The notes below the pieces were generated by a model that saw only the letters and a list, made by a program, of their open reading frames with translations, was not told the origin of the DNA and did not search any database. Shown here one piece after another: positions 24,842-33,444 of a DNA stretch of 64,000 nucleotides (position 1 is its first letter; each line of letters opens with the position of its first letter). The position numbers and the translations under genes are program-made. Origin of the DNA: Alistipes sp. (GTDB taxonomy: Bacteria; Bacteroidota; Bacteroidia; Bacteroidales; Rikenellaceae); contig NZ_JAHHQJ010000003.1 of the NCBI RefSeq assembly GCF_020026455.1, forward strand, positions 124,001 to 188,000. The letters are read 5' to 3'.

Positions 24842-26098
24842 CTATTCCCGTTTGCGGACCACGCGCACGGTGGACTGCGTGGCCTGCCGCACGAAGACCT
24901 GCGGCCCCCGGGCGTAACGCCGCCACAGTTCGTCGGTATAGCCGCGCACCGTGAGCAGTTCCATGTTCTCGGCCTTCATCACATCGAAGCCCGCGCCGCG
25001 CAGCGCCTCGATGGCCTCGTCGATGTGCCACGAGTTGTCGACGCACAGACTCAGGTTCACGGCCGAATTGTGGATCAGGTTGGCCTTGATGCGGAAACGC
25101 TCCAGCAGCGAGAAGATCGTGGCGAACTTCTCCTCCAGCACGAAGGAGAAATCCCGCGAACGGATGGTCAGCAACACCTGGTCCTTCTTGAGAATCAGGA
25201 TGGGCACGTCGATCGGGGCCGACATGCCGCGGATCACCGTGCCGGGCTTGCGCTTGTCGCCGAAGGGACGTACGTAAAGCGGAATGTTCTTGTTCTGGAG
25301 CGGCTTGATCGTCTTCGGATGGATGATCTGCGCACCGCTGTAAGCCAGTTCGATGGTGTCGAGGTAGTTCAGTTCGGCGATCTGCACGGCATCGGGGAAC
25401 GCTTTCGGGTCGGCGTTCATCACGCCGTCCACATCCTTCCACACCGACATCGACTCGGCATCGAGAATGTTGGCCACCACCGCCGCCGAGTAGTCCGAGC
25501 CTTCGCGCCCCAGGGTCGTGGTCGTGCCGTCGGGCGCACCGCCGATGAAGCCCTGCCCGATGAAGATGTTCTCGACACATTTGCCCAGCGCATTTTTCAG
25601 CAGCGGAGCCGAAGCCTCGATGTCCACTCCGGCGTCCTTGTGGCGCTGCTCGGTGAGAAAGCAACGGCGCATGTCGATCCAGCGGTTCGACACCCCGGCG
25701 TAGTTCAGATATTCGGAGATGATCGTCGTCGAAACCAACTCGCCGTAGGCCACGATCGTGTCGTACCACAATTCGGCGTCACCGGGTTTGTAGACGGTTT
25801 GCGTGGCGACCTTTTCCAGTTCGTCGAACAGCCCATCGACGGCCGGAAGCCGCTTCGGCTCGTGCCACAGTTCGTCGATGATCTCCGCATGGCACTTCCG
25901 CAGCTGCCCGACATGCTCCAGCGAGAGCTGTTTGTCGCCTTTCTGAAGCCCTTCGAACACCTTTTCCAGAGCATTGGTCGTTTTGCCCATCGCCGAAACG
26001 ATGATGAACAGGTTCTGCTCGTCGTCGATGATCTTGCGCAGATTCCTCACACCGTCGGCATTCCGCACCGACGCTCCTCCGAATTTATAGACTTTCAT
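24842..26098 (-). CDS. lysC: aspartate kinase (monofunctional)
   Basis: First enzyme of the aspartate pathway; it phosphorylates aspartate. The 418-aa protein starts MKVYKFGGASV (the KFGG substrate loop), then has 'TTTLGREGSDYSA' (the GREGSD motif of the catalytic domain) and 'DVDGVMNADP', with ACT domain sequence toward the C terminus ('IFSLLERFRIKANLIHNSAVNLSLC'). There is no homoserine dehydrogenase domain, so it is not the ThrA fusion. It is a single gene, convergent with DUF4435 upstream and followed after 91 bases by that gene's end. A role in lysine, threonine and methionine supply is expected, feeding asd and dapD in this window. Confidence 0.95.
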   Translation of the reverse strand: MKVYKFGGASVRNADGVRNLRKIIDDEQNLFIIVSAMGKTTNALEKVFEGLQKGDKQLSLEHVGQLRKCHAEIIDELWHEPKRLPAVDGLFDELEKVATQTVYKPGDAELWYDTIVAYGELVSTTIISEYLNYAGVSNRWIDMRRCFLTEQRHKDAGVDIEASAPLLKNALGKCVENIFIGQGFIGGAPDGTTTTLGREGSDYSAAVVANILDAESMSVWKDVDGVMNADPKAFPDAVQIAELNYLDTIELAYSGAQIIHPKTIKPLQNKNIPLYVRPFGDKRKPGTVIRGMSAPIDVPILILKKDQVLLTIRSRDFSFVLEEKFATIFSLLERFRIKANLIHNSAVNLSLCVDNSWHIDEAIEALRGAGFDVMKAENMELLTVRGYTDELWRRYARGPQVFVRQATQSTVRVVRKRE

Positions 26099-26290
26099 GT
26101 TGTCTCTCGTTTTAACCTAACTAACCCAATCCTGGCGTCTTGCCGCCCGACAGGATGCACGCGGCGGTGCGGCGCCCCTCCCCGGCTTTTGCCGGCCAAA
26201 GCGCCGCACCCTCCGCCTGTTGCTCCCGCGGAAACCGCCGCAGCCCGGCGCCGAAAACGATTCTGAGCGGCAATGCGGCCCCTGAAAATA

Positions 26291-28423
26291 TTACTTTTTC
26301 AGCTCCCTGTACGGCACGCCGATGTTCTGGAACAGGAACGCGTACATGTCGGTCGCCTCGTCGATACGCTTCGACGTGGGTTTGCCGGCGCCGTGGCCCG
26401 CTTTCGACTCGATGCGGATCAGGATCGGGGCATCACCCGCCTGGGCATGCTGCATCGTGGCGGCGAACTTGAACGAGTGGGCCGGAACGACGCGGTCGTC
26501 GTGATCCGCCGTAATGACCATCGTCGCGGGGTATTTCACACCCTCCTTGATATTGTGCAGGGGCGAGTATTTGTAGATGTAGCCGAACTGCTCCTCGTCC
26601 TCCGACGAACCGTACTCCACGGCCCAGCCCCAGCCGATGGTGAACTTGTGGTAGCGAAGCATGTCCATCACGCCCACGGCCGGAAGACACACGGCATAGA
26701 GATCCGGGCGCTGCACCTCGCAGGCACCGACCAGCAGACCGCCGTTCGAGCCGCCGTGGATGGCCAGCTTGTCCGTCGACGTGTAGTTTTCGGCAACCAG
26801 ATACTCGGCAGCGGCGATGAAGTCATCGAAGACGTTCTGCTTGTTCTCGAGCATGCCGCCCCTGTGCCACTCCTCACCGTACTCCGAGCCGCCGCGCAGG
26901 TTGGCCACGCAGTAGATGCCGCCCTGCTCGACGAACATCAGTGCCGAGGGGTTGAAACCGGGCGTGAGGTTGATCTGGAAACCGCCGTAGGCATAGAGCA
27001 GACAGGGATTCTTGCCGTCGCGTTTCATGTCCTTGCGGCGGGTGATGAACATCGGAACCCGCGTGCCGTCCTTCGAGGTGTAGAACACCTGCTCGGTCGT
27101 GAACAGTTCGGGGTCGAAATTCACCTCCGGAGCCTTGTAAAGCGTCGATTCGCCCGAAGCGATGTCGTATTTGTAGATCGTGGCCGGAGCCGTGTAGTTG
27201 GCCAGCGTATAGTAAAGCTCCGTGTCCTCCTCGCGGCCGTCGAATCCGCCGACCGAGCCGATGGCCGGAAGCGCCACCTCGCGCACCTGCTTTCCGGTGT
27301 AGTCGTACTGATAAATCCGGCTCTGCGCATCCTGCAGGTAGTAGGCAAACAGGCTGCCGCCCGCCGTACCGACGCCCTCGAGCAGATTCCGGTCGCTCTC
27401 GGGAATCACCGTTTCGGGCTGCCCGGGACGGTTCAGATCGATCTTCATCAGCGCATAGTTCGACGCATCCCGGTTGGTCACGAAATAGAGCTGGTCGTCC
27501 TTGCAGTCGACGGGCGAATAATCCGCCTCGAAGCCCGGCAGCAGGACGCGGAATTTCGGTTCCGACACTTTCTTATAAAGGATCTCCGTACCCGACGTTC
27601 CCTCCGAAGCGATGACGAAGAGCCATTTACCGTCCTCCGAAGTCCATGCCGAGAAGTAGCGCAGCGGATGTTCCCGGTCCTCGTAGACAAGCTTGTCGGC
27701 CGCCTGGGGTGTCCCCAGAGTGTGGTAATAGACCTTCTGGAACTCGTTCTTGGACGAGTAGGTATTTTGCTTCGGAGCATCATAGGCGCTGTAATAGAAT
27801 CCCTTGGAATCGGCCGCCCACTGTGCGCCCGAGAACTTCACCCACTCGATCCTGTCGGACGTGAGCGACTTGTCGGCGGTGTCCATCACGCGGATCTCCA
27901 CCCAGTCCGAACCCGACGTGGCGGCCGAATAGGCAAACCAGCGGCCGTCCTTCGAGAAGGACATGGCGGCCAGGGCCACCGTTCCGTCGTCGGAGAGCTT
28001 GTTGGGGTCGAGGAACACCTCGCCGGCCTCGCCCGGCGTCTTCGTGCGGTAGATCACCGGCTGGTTCTGCAACCCGTCGTTATACGTATAGTACCACCAG
28101 TCGCCGTGCTTGCGCGGGGCGCTCTCCTTGGCGTAGTTCCACAATTCGGTCAGCCGCTCGCGGATGGCCCCGCGGAACGGAATCTGCGAAAGGTAGTCCT
28201 GCGTCACGGCGTTCTCGGCGGCGACCCATGCGCCCGTGGCTTCCGAATTGTCATCCTCGAGCCACCGGTAGGGGTCGGACACCTCCGTGCCGAAATAGTT
28301 GTCCACCACCTCACCGCGCACGGCCTCGGGGTAAGGCTGATGTTTGATCTGCTTCATATTGCCGCAACTTACCGCCGCCGCTGCTCCGAGCAGGAAGGCG
28401 ACCTTGATGGATAAATGCTTCAT
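26291..28423 (-). CDS. prolyl oligopeptidase, family S9A
   Basis: A 710-aa serine peptidase that cleaves after proline in short peptides. It has a lipoprotein signal (lipobox 'AAAVSC', Cys20), a seven-bladed propeller (about 80-440) and a C-terminal alpha/beta hydrolase domain (about 445-710). The catalytic serine is in 'GGSNGG', the aspartate in 'ADHDDRVVPAHS', and the histidine in 'KAGHGAG'. The N-terminal 'DPYRWLED' is the S9A opening. The lipobox suggests it sits on the periplasmic or outer face of a membrane, feeding peptides. It shares a divergent promoter region with dapD; each side has a good -7 motif. Confidence 0.95.
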   Translation of the reverse strand: MKHLSIKVAFLLGAAAAVSCGNMKQIKHQPYPEAVRGEVVDNYFGTEVSDPYRWLEDDNSEATGAWVAAENAVTQDYLSQIPFRGAIRERLTELWNYAKESAPRKHGDWWYYTYNDGLQNQPVIYRTKTPGEAGEVFLDPNKLSDDGTVALAAMSFSKDGRWFAYSAATSGSDWVEIRVMDTADKSLTSDRIEWVKFSGAQWAADSKGFYYSAYDAPKQNTYSSKNEFQKVYYHTLGTPQAADKLVYEDREHPLRYFSAWTSEDGKWLFVIASEGTSGTEILYKKVSEPKFRVLLPGFEADYSPVDCKDDQLYFVTNRDASNYALMKIDLNRPGQPETVIPESDRNLLEGVGTAGGSLFAYYLQDAQSRIYQYDYTGKQVREVALPAIGSVGGFDGREEDTELYYTLANYTAPATIYKYDIASGESTLYKAPEVNFDPELFTTEQVFYTSKDGTRVPMFITRRKDMKRDGKNPCLLYAYGGFQINLTPGFNPSALMFVEQGGIYCVANLRGGSEYGEEWHRGGMLENKQNVFDDFIAAAEYLVAENYTSTDKLAIHGGSNGGLLVGACEVQRPDLYAVCLPAVGVMDMLRYHKFTIGWGWAVEYGSSEDEEQFGYIYKYSPLHNIKEGVKYPATMVITADHDDRVVPAHSFKFAATMQHAQAGDAPILIRIESKAGHGAGKPTSKRIDEATDMYAFLFQNIGVPYRELKK

Positions 28424-28451
28424 AACTGAACTGTTTGGGTAATGATCGGGG

Positions 28452-28459
28452 CAAAGTTA
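28452..28459 (-). promoter_or_regulatory. -7 element before the S9A peptidase gene
   Basis: TAACTTTG on the minus strand matches TAnnTTTG exactly, 29 bases upstream of the ATG. No clear -33 TTTG was found at 19-20 bases. Confidence 0.55.
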
Positions 28460-28480
28460 TGAAAAATTCAATATTTTCCG

Positions 28481-28488
28481 TAATTTTG
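28481..28488 (+). promoter_or_regulatory. -7 element before dapD
   Basis: TAATTTTG matches TAnnTTTG exactly, 21 bases upstream of the dapD ATG. The -33 element is weak or absent. It lies back to back with the peptidase promoter. Confidence 0.55.
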
Positions 28489-28508
28489 CCTATCGAAAAC
28501 AACAGTCT

Positions 28509-29336
28509 ATGTACAACGAACTCGAAACGATAATCGGACAGGCGTGGGAAAACCGCGCGCTGCTTCAGGATCCCGCCGTGCAGCAGGCCATACGGCAGGT
28601 CGTCGAACTGGTGGACAAGGGCGAGCTCCGCACGGCGGAACCCGTCAACCCCGCCAAAAGCGAATGGAAAGTCAACGAGTGGGTCAAGAAGACCGTGATC
28701 CTCTACTTCCCGATCCAGCCCATGCGCAAAATGGAGGCCGGCGAACTGGAGTGGTACGACAAGATGGAACTCAAGCACGGCTACGAGGAGCTGGGCGTGC
28801 GGGTCGTGCCCCAAGCCGTGGCGCGCTATGGCGCCTACATCGCTCCGGGAGCCATCCTGATGCCTTCGTACGTGAACATCGGCGCCTACGTCGATTCCGG
28901 CACGATGGTCGACACGTGGGCCACGGTGGGCTCCTGCGCCCAGATCGGCAAACACGTCCACCTCTCGGGCGGTGTGGGTATCGGCGGAGTGCTGGAACCC
29001 GTGCAGGCCGCACCGGTGATCATCGAGGACAACTGCTTCATCGGCTCGCGCTGCATCGTGGTCGAGGGTGCGCACGTCTGCCGCGAGGCGGTGCTCGGCT
29101 CGAACACCGTGATCACCGGTTCGACGCACATCATCGACGTCACGGGCCCCGAACCCGTCACCTACAAGGGCTATGTTCCGCCCCGTTCGGTGGTTGTTCC
29201 GGGCAGCTACCGCAAGCAGTTCCCGGCGGGTGAATACAGCGTCTCGTGTGCGCTGATCATCGGCCAGCGCAAGGAGTCCACAGACAAGAAAACTTCGCTG
29301 AACGACGCCCTGCGCGACTTCAGCGTATCGGTATAG
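28509..29336 (+). CDS. dapD: 2,3,4,5-tetrahydropyridine-2,6-dicarboxylate N-succinyltransferase
   Basis: A step of diaminopimelate/lysine synthesis: succinyl transfer to tetrahydrodipicolinate. The 275-aa protein has the DapD N-terminal domain ('RQVVELVDKGELRTAEP', 'WKVNEWVKKTVILYFPI') and a left-handed beta-helix of hexapeptide repeats ('GAILMPSYVNIGAYVDSGTMVDTWATVG', about 117-150), then 'SGGVGIGGVLEP' and 'GSRCIVVEGAHV'. The fold and length fit the family. It overlaps no neighbour but is followed by birA with only two bases between stop and start, so the two are co-transcribed. Promoter as described at 28481. Confidence 0.96.
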   Translation: MYNELETIIGQAWENRALLQDPAVQQAIRQVVELVDKGELRTAEPVNPAKSEWKVNEWVKKTVILYFPIQPMRKMEAGELEWYDKMELKHGYEELGVRVVPQAVARYGAYIAPGAILMPSYVNIGAYVDSGTMVDTWATVGSCAQIGKHVHLSGGVGIGGVLEPVQAAPVIIEDNCFIGSRCIVVEGAHVCREAVLGSNTVITGSTHIIDVTGPEPVTYKGYVPPRSVVVPGSYRKQFPAGEYSVSCALIIGQRKESTDKKTSLNDALRDFSVSV

Positions 29337-29338
29337 CA

Positions 29339-30067
29339 ATGATTGACCACATCGAAGAGACCACCTCGACCAACGACGACGCCCGCGACGCGAAATACCG
29401 CCACGGGGACATCGTCTGGGCCGAGCGCCAGAGTGCCGGCCGCGGCCAGCGGGGCCACAAATGGTCGAGCGCCGAGGGTCTGAACCTCACCTTCTCGCTG
29501 GTGCTCGAACCCCGGTTCCTGCCGGCCGGCGAACAGTTTCTGCTCAACGAGGCCGTAGCCCTCGCACTCACCGACACCTTTGCGCAGTTCGGCATCGCGA
29601 CGCGCATCAAGTGGACCAACGACATCTACGCCGGAGACAAGAAGCTGGTCGGCATCCTGATCGAACACAGCTACTCCGGCCCGACGCTCGGCCGCACGAT
29701 CGTCGGGATCGGCATCAATGTCAACCAGACGGAGTTCGACCCCGAGCTCCCCAACCCCGTGTCGATGGCCCTGATCGCGGGACACGCGTTCGACCGCAGC
29801 GAGGTGCTCGAAGCCTTCCGCCACCGCATCGGCATCCGCTACGCACAGCTTGAGCAGGGCGAACGGGAGCCCCTCCAGAGCGACTACCGCGAGCGGATGT
29901 ACCGGCTGGGCGAGCGGCACACGTTCCGCTTCCCCGACGGCCGGCCGACCGAGGCCTCGATCGAGGGTGTGCGCCCCACGGGCGAACTCCTGCTGCGGCA
30001 CTCCGACGGCACGCTCGGGGAATACCTGTTCAAGGAGATCGAATTCGTGATTGAAAAGCCGCAATAG
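29339..30067 (+). CDS. birA: biotin--[acetyl-CoA-carboxylase] ligase
   Basis: Attaches biotin to carboxylase subunits. The 242-aa protein has the ligase core only: 'TTSTNDDAR', the biotinyl-AMP loop 'SAGRGQRGHKW', 'KWTNDIY' and 'GKKLVGIL'-type sequence ('DKKLVGILIE'), then 'VGIGINVNQTEF'. The N-terminal DNA-binding domain of repressor-type BirA is absent, so this is a group I ligase that should not regulate biotin genes directly. The start MIDHIEETTSTND, 2 bases after the dapD stop, was chosen; the frame continues upstream into dapD. It is the second gene of the dapD-birA pair. Confidence 0.93.
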   Translation: MIDHIEETTSTNDDARDAKYRHGDIVWAERQSAGRGQRGHKWSSAEGLNLTFSLVLEPRFLPAGEQFLLNEAVALALTDTFAQFGIATRIKWTNDIYAGDKKLVGILIEHSYSGPTLGRTIVGIGINVNQTEFDPELPNPVSMALIAGHAFDRSEVLEAFRHRIGIRYAQLEQGEREPLQSDYRERMYRLGERHTFRFPDGRPTEASIEGVRPTGELLLRHSDGTLGEYLFKEIEFVIEKPQ

Positions 30068-30439
30068 CAGGCATCGGCATCAGAAGGGGGGGGGGAGGTC
30101 GGAGCACCGGATTTTCGCATCCCGACCCACCCTGCCGCCGTTTTCGCCCAACATCTGCGCCCCGGCAGCCGGGCCCGGATAATGCCGGCAAGACGCCCCG
30201 ACACACACCATGCAGCCTCGGCAACGACCCGCCGCAGCCTGCCGTTGCGCCCCGGAGCGCCGGCCGAAGCTCCGGGGCGGGAACCGCAACACCGGAAAGC
30301 AACCCGGACCGACGCCGGCCAATCGGAGATAAAGACCTGTCCTACAATCCACTAACATCCTGCTTCAAGCGAACCCGACTGCGGTGGCGGCCCAAAATCC
30401 GCCGCAGGAAAAATATATGGCAAAATAGTGTGAAAGTCC
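30068..30439. other. intergenic spacer between birA and the gcvH promoter
   Basis: A GC-rich spacer with a G10 tract at 30086-30095 and a perfect 10-base hairpin (30249-30258 / 30269-30278) with no T-run. No credible gene was seen. Confidence 0.6.
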
Positions 30440-30470
30440 TTTGCTGTTACAGAAATAACAGTTATATTTG
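30440..30470 (+). promoter_or_regulatory. gcvH promoter with an operator-like dyad in its spacer
   Basis: TTTG (30440-30443), exactly 19 bases, then TATATTTG (30463-30470) is a full match to the Bacteroidota promoter. The spacer holds a dyad, CTGTTA-N6-TAACAG (30444-30461), placed where a regulator would control RNA polymerase binding. Confidence 0.85.
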
Positions 30471-30512
30471 CATCGTAAAACAGCCTATTTCAAACCAAAT
30501 TTCAAGGATATT

Positions 30513-30890
30513 ATGAACGTACCTGCAAATCTGAAATACTCCAGCGACCACGAGTGGTGCCGCATCGAGGGTGACATGGCCGTTATCGGCATTACCGACT
30601 TTGCCCAGAGCCAGTTGGGCGACATCGTTTTCGTCGACGTTCCGACCGTGGGCGAGACCCTGGCTGCAGGCGAGGTCTTCGGTTCGATCGAAGCCGTGAA
30701 GACCGTCAGCGACGCATTCCTCCCGGTGGGCGGCGAGATCGTGGAATTCAACGAGGCTGTCGATGCCGACCCCGCCGTCGTCAACCGCGACGCCTATGGC
30801 GAAGGCTGGCTCGTGAAGGTCAAGATGTCGGATCCGGCCGAATACGACGCCCTGCTCAGCGCCGCCGACTACGAGAAGCTGATCGGATAG
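30513..30890 (+). CDS. gcvH: glycine cleavage system H protein
   Basis: Carries the lipoyl group that shuttles the aminomethyl intermediate between the P, T and L proteins. The 125-aa protein has the lipoyl-lysine site 'GSIEAVKTVSDAF' (Lys about 62), 'SSDHEWCRIEGDMAVIGITDFAQ' at the start and 'GEGWLVKVKMSDPAEYD' near the end, all usual in GcvH. The start MNVPANLKYS lies 15 codons into the open frame and fits the family. P and T proteins are not nearby in this window. It lies downstream of the promoter with the dyad at 30440-30470. mdh follows after 131 bases. Confidence 0.96.
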   Translation: MNVPANLKYSSDHEWCRIEGDMAVIGITDFAQSQLGDIVFVDVPTVGETLAAGEVFGSIEAVKTVSDAFLPVGGEIVEFNEAVDADPAVVNRDAYGEGWLVKVKMSDPAEYDALLSAADYEKLIG

Positions 30891-31021
30891 GAAGTCCCCT
30901 TCGGATGAACCGCCAAGGCGGGAATCCAGAGGCGGGGCCAGGTTGCAAACGCGGCGGAAAGCCGCGCACGAAACCGTCCGCCGGAGGCGAAACGAACATT
31001 TTACACAAAATACTTACTGTT
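30891..31021. other. GC-rich leader of mdh
   Basis: This stretch holds short hairpins, such as GCGGC-ggaaa-GCCGC (30951-30965) and CCGCC-aa-GGCGG near 30910. Its in-frame extension of mdh has an Arg/Gly/Lys-rich composition unlike protein. No riboswitch core was recognised. Confidence 0.45.
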
Positions 31022-31963
31022 ATGTCAAAAGTTACTGTCGTAGGTGCAGGCGCCGTAGGTGCAACCTGTGCAAACGTAATGGCTTGCCGCGAAGTGGCGA
31101 GCGAAGTGGTCCTCGTCGACATCAAAGAGGGTCTCTCGGAAGGCAAGATGCTGGACATGTACCAGTGCTCGACGCTGATGGATTTCGACACGAAGGTCGT
31201 CGGCGCAACCAACGACTACAAAATGACGGCCAACTCGGACGTGGTAGTCATCACCTCGGGCATTCCCCGCAAGCCGGGCATGACCCGCGAGGAGCTGATC
31301 GGCACCAACGCCGGCATCATGAAAGGCGTGATCGAGAACGTCATCAAACACTCACCCCGCGCCATCATCATCGTGGTAGCCAACCCGATGGACACGCTGA
31401 CCTACCTGGCCCTGAAGGCTTCGGGACTCCCGAAGAACCGCATCATCGGCATGGGCGGCGCTCTCGACTCGGCCCGTTTCAAATGCTACCTGGCCAAAGC
31501 CACGGGTGCCAACATCAACAACGTTGACGGCATGGTCATCGGCGGCCACGGCGACACGACGATGCTCCCGCTCGTATCGAAAGCCACGGTCAACGGCGTT
31601 CCCGTTTCGCAGTTCGCCTCGAAGAAGAAACTCGAAGAGGCCGTAGCCAACACGATGGTGGGCGGAGCCACTCTGACCAAACTCATCGGCACTTCGGCAT
31701 GGTACGCTCCCGGTGCCGGCGCCGCAATGATGGTCGAGGCTATCCTCAACGACCAGAAGAAGATGATCCCCTGCTGCTGCTACCTCGAAGGCGAATACGG
31801 CCAGCAGGACATCTGCATCGGCGTTCCCGCAATCATCGGCCGCAAGGGCATCGAGAAGATCGTGAAGATCGACCTCACGAAGGAAGAGGCCGAGAAGTTC
31901 GCCGCTTCGGCCGAGGCCGTCCGCAAGACGAACAACATCCTGCACGAGATCAAGGCTCTCTAA
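31022..31963 (+). CDS. mdh: malate dehydrogenase, LDH-like type
   Basis: Interconverts malate and oxaloacetate with NAD. The 313-aa protein starts MSKVTVVGAGAVGATCANV (NAD-binding GxGxxG). It shows 'VVVITSGIPRKPGMTREELIGTN', 'VVANPMDTLTYLA', the substrate-binding arginine loop and the catalytic histidine in 'VIGGHGDTTMLPL'. The active-site loop 'GIPRKPGMTR' has the two arginines typical of malate over lactate specificity. Length is normal. A 39-codon extension upstream in frame is rejected. The gene ends at the terminator at 32045-32078. Confidence 0.95.
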   Translation: MSKVTVVGAGAVGATCANVMACREVASEVVLVDIKEGLSEGKMLDMYQCSTLMDFDTKVVGATNDYKMTANSDVVVITSGIPRKPGMTREELIGTNAGIMKGVIENVIKHSPRAIIIVVANPMDTLTYLALKASGLPKNRIIGMGGALDSARFKCYLAKATGANINNVDGMVIGGHGDTTMLPLVSKATVNGVPVSQFASKKKLEEAVANTMVGGATLTKLIGTSAWYAPGAGAAMMVEAILNDQKKMIPCCCYLEGEYGQQDICIGVPAIIGRKGIEKIVKIDLTKEEAEKFAASAEAVRKTNNILHEIKAL

Positions 31964-32044
31964 ACCAAGGAGGGGGGGGGCGAGACGGAGACGGACGACC
32001 GGAAAACGGAAAGCCGTCCCGTAAAGCCCAAGAAACCCGTCCAC

Positions 32045-32078
32045 AAAGGCCGCTCCGACGTTCGGGGCGGCCTTTTCG
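32045..32078 (+). terminator. terminator of mdh
   Basis: A 13-base stem (32046-32058 with 32062-32074, one G-U pair) and a T-run, 82 bases past the mdh stop. Confidence 0.88.
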
Positions 32079-32690
32079 TATCCGGGCCGAAGCCCCGCAA
32101 CGCTCTCCGCCGCAATCGCCCCCCGCGAAACCCCGCAGACCCGCGCAGATGCAGCCCGAGCCACAGGTCACGGGTCACGGGTCACGGGCCGCATGCCACA
32201 CACCTCAGATCATGCGCCACAGATCATGCGCCACAAGCTACACGGCACGAACCTCAAGCTACACGCACCCCCATCCGCCCGACAGACCCGGCAGGCCCGA
32301 CAGACCCAATCCGCCCCAACACGTTCGATACGCTCAACACTCCCAATCCGCCCCGACACATTCGACACACCCGACATGTCCAATCCGCCCCGAAACCGGC
32401 AGCAGTCGTCAACAACCGACAGCAAGTGTTTCCGGTTCCCTTCGCCCCGAAAACGGCCCCCGAAAGTCCCAGTCGCGCCCGGCACTGACATCTGATCCAA
32501 TCGAGCGGCCCGAACGGTGACGGCAGCGGGCGCAAACGCAACCCTGCCGCACAACTCCCCGCCCCGATCGGATCGCCCCCCGCCGGTCCGAAAACGCCTG
32601 TCAAGGCCACGGGAAGCGGCAGGGGCGGAACAGCCACAAAGTCGCAGGACACCCCAGACAAAGACGTATCACACGCACGGTTAGCGACAT
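32079..32690. repeat. GC-rich spacer with short degenerate repeats
   Basis: Over about 600 bases this spacer contains GTCACGG three times in tandem near 32168-32188, AGATCATGCGCCAC twice near 32210-32235, and CCAATCCGCCCC-like units three times between 32300 and 32400. Reading frames through it give Arg/Pro/Ser/Thr-rich sequence without motifs. I see no gene. Confidence 0.6.
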
Positions 32691-32718
32691 AAAAAAAGGG
32701 GCCGCTTGTCGCGACCCC
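32691..32718 (-). terminator. terminator of greA
   Basis: Arms 32698-32705 and 32711-32718 pair over 8 bases with one wobble. On the minus strand the stem is followed by seven T. It is 82 bases past the greA stop. Confidence 0.8.
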
Positions 32719-32800
32719 TGCAAAAATACCTCCGAACGAGGATGTATGTCTGGTCCGGCCCCCCGGGGGAAGCGGACGCCCCCGAAAAAAGCCGGGAGGC

Positions 32801-33277
32801 TCAAATGCTGATGTCGAGGATCTCGAAATGGATCGTGCCGGCCGGAACCTCCACATCCACACGGTCGCCCTTCTTGCGGCCCAGCAACGCCTTTGCGATG
32901 GGCGTGCCGATCGCCAGCTTGCCCTCGCGCAGATTCGCCTCGTGCTCGGCGACGATCGTGTAGGTCACCTGCTTCTGATTGTTGTGGTTCAGCAGCGTCA
33001 CCTTGCTCAAAATCTGCACCTTGCTCTTGTCGATCTTCGACTCGTCGATCACTCGGGCATTGGCTATCGTATCCTCCAGTTTGGCGATACGCATCTCCAG
33101 CAGGCCCTGTGCCTCACGGGCGGCATCGTACTCCGCATTCTCCGAAAGATCGCCCTTGTCGCGCGCTTCGGCGATCGCCGCCGAAATCGCCGGACGCTCG
33201 ACGGAACGCATGTGTTCGAGTTCGTCCTTAATTTTCTTGTAACCCTCCGCTGTCAGGTAAATAATCTCTTGTGCCAT
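32801..33277 (-). CDS. greA: transcription elongation factor GreA
   Basis: Rescues RNA polymerase by stimulating cleavage of backtracked transcripts. The 158-aa protein has the N-terminal coiled coil with the catalytic acidic tip 'DKGDLSENAEYDAAREAQ' (about 41-58) and a C-terminal FKBP-like domain with 'IGTPIAKALLGRKKGDRVDVEVPAG'. Length and both domains are normal. Its promoter (33397-33428) lies 120 bases upstream, giving a longer leader than most genes here. It is divergent from the cardiolipin synthase gene. Confidence 0.96.
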   Translation of the reverse strand: MAQEIIYLTAEGYKKIKDELEHMRSVERPAISAAIAEARDKGDLSENAEYDAAREAQGLLEMRIAKLEDTIANARVIDESKIDKSKVQILSKVTLLNHNNQKQVTYTIVAEHEANLREGKLAIGTPIAKALLGRKKGDRVDVEVPAGTIHFEILDISI

Positions 33278-33396
33278 AATTCAACAACTCTCCGGAATCT
33301 CCCGCCGGAGCCGGAAATTCCAAAAAACCGAATAAAAACGTAAAAAAACAAGAATCCCGACCCAAAAAGGCCAGAACCCCGTTGCTATTGTATAGA

Positions 33397-33428
33397 CAAA
33401 GATAGGAAGTAAAATCCATATTTCCAAA
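33397..33428 (-). promoter_or_regulatory. full promoter of greA
   Basis: On the minus strand TTTG (33425-33428), 20 bases, then TATCTTTG (33397-33404). It lies 120 bases upstream of the greA start, next to the divergent cls gene. Confidence 0.82.
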
Positions 33429-33444
33429 TCTTTTTTCGCGCTCC

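Noticed and set aside
30905..31021. N-terminal extension of mdh
   Set aside because: It is rich in Gly, Arg and Lys, and malate dehydrogenases start at the NAD-binding loop, as here at 31022.
30891..31021. A glycine riboswitch between gcvH and mdh
   Set aside because: Hairpins are present but the conserved core of the glycine aptamer is not, and the position is after gcvH, not before it.
32168..32400. A CRISPR array in the repeat cluster
   Set aside because: The repeats are short and of several types, without equal spacers, and no cas gene is nearby.
32254..32862. Open frame of about 200 codons on the minus strand in the mdh-greA spacer
   Set aside because: It crosses repeats and the greA terminator, has no motif, and its composition follows the GC-rich spacer.
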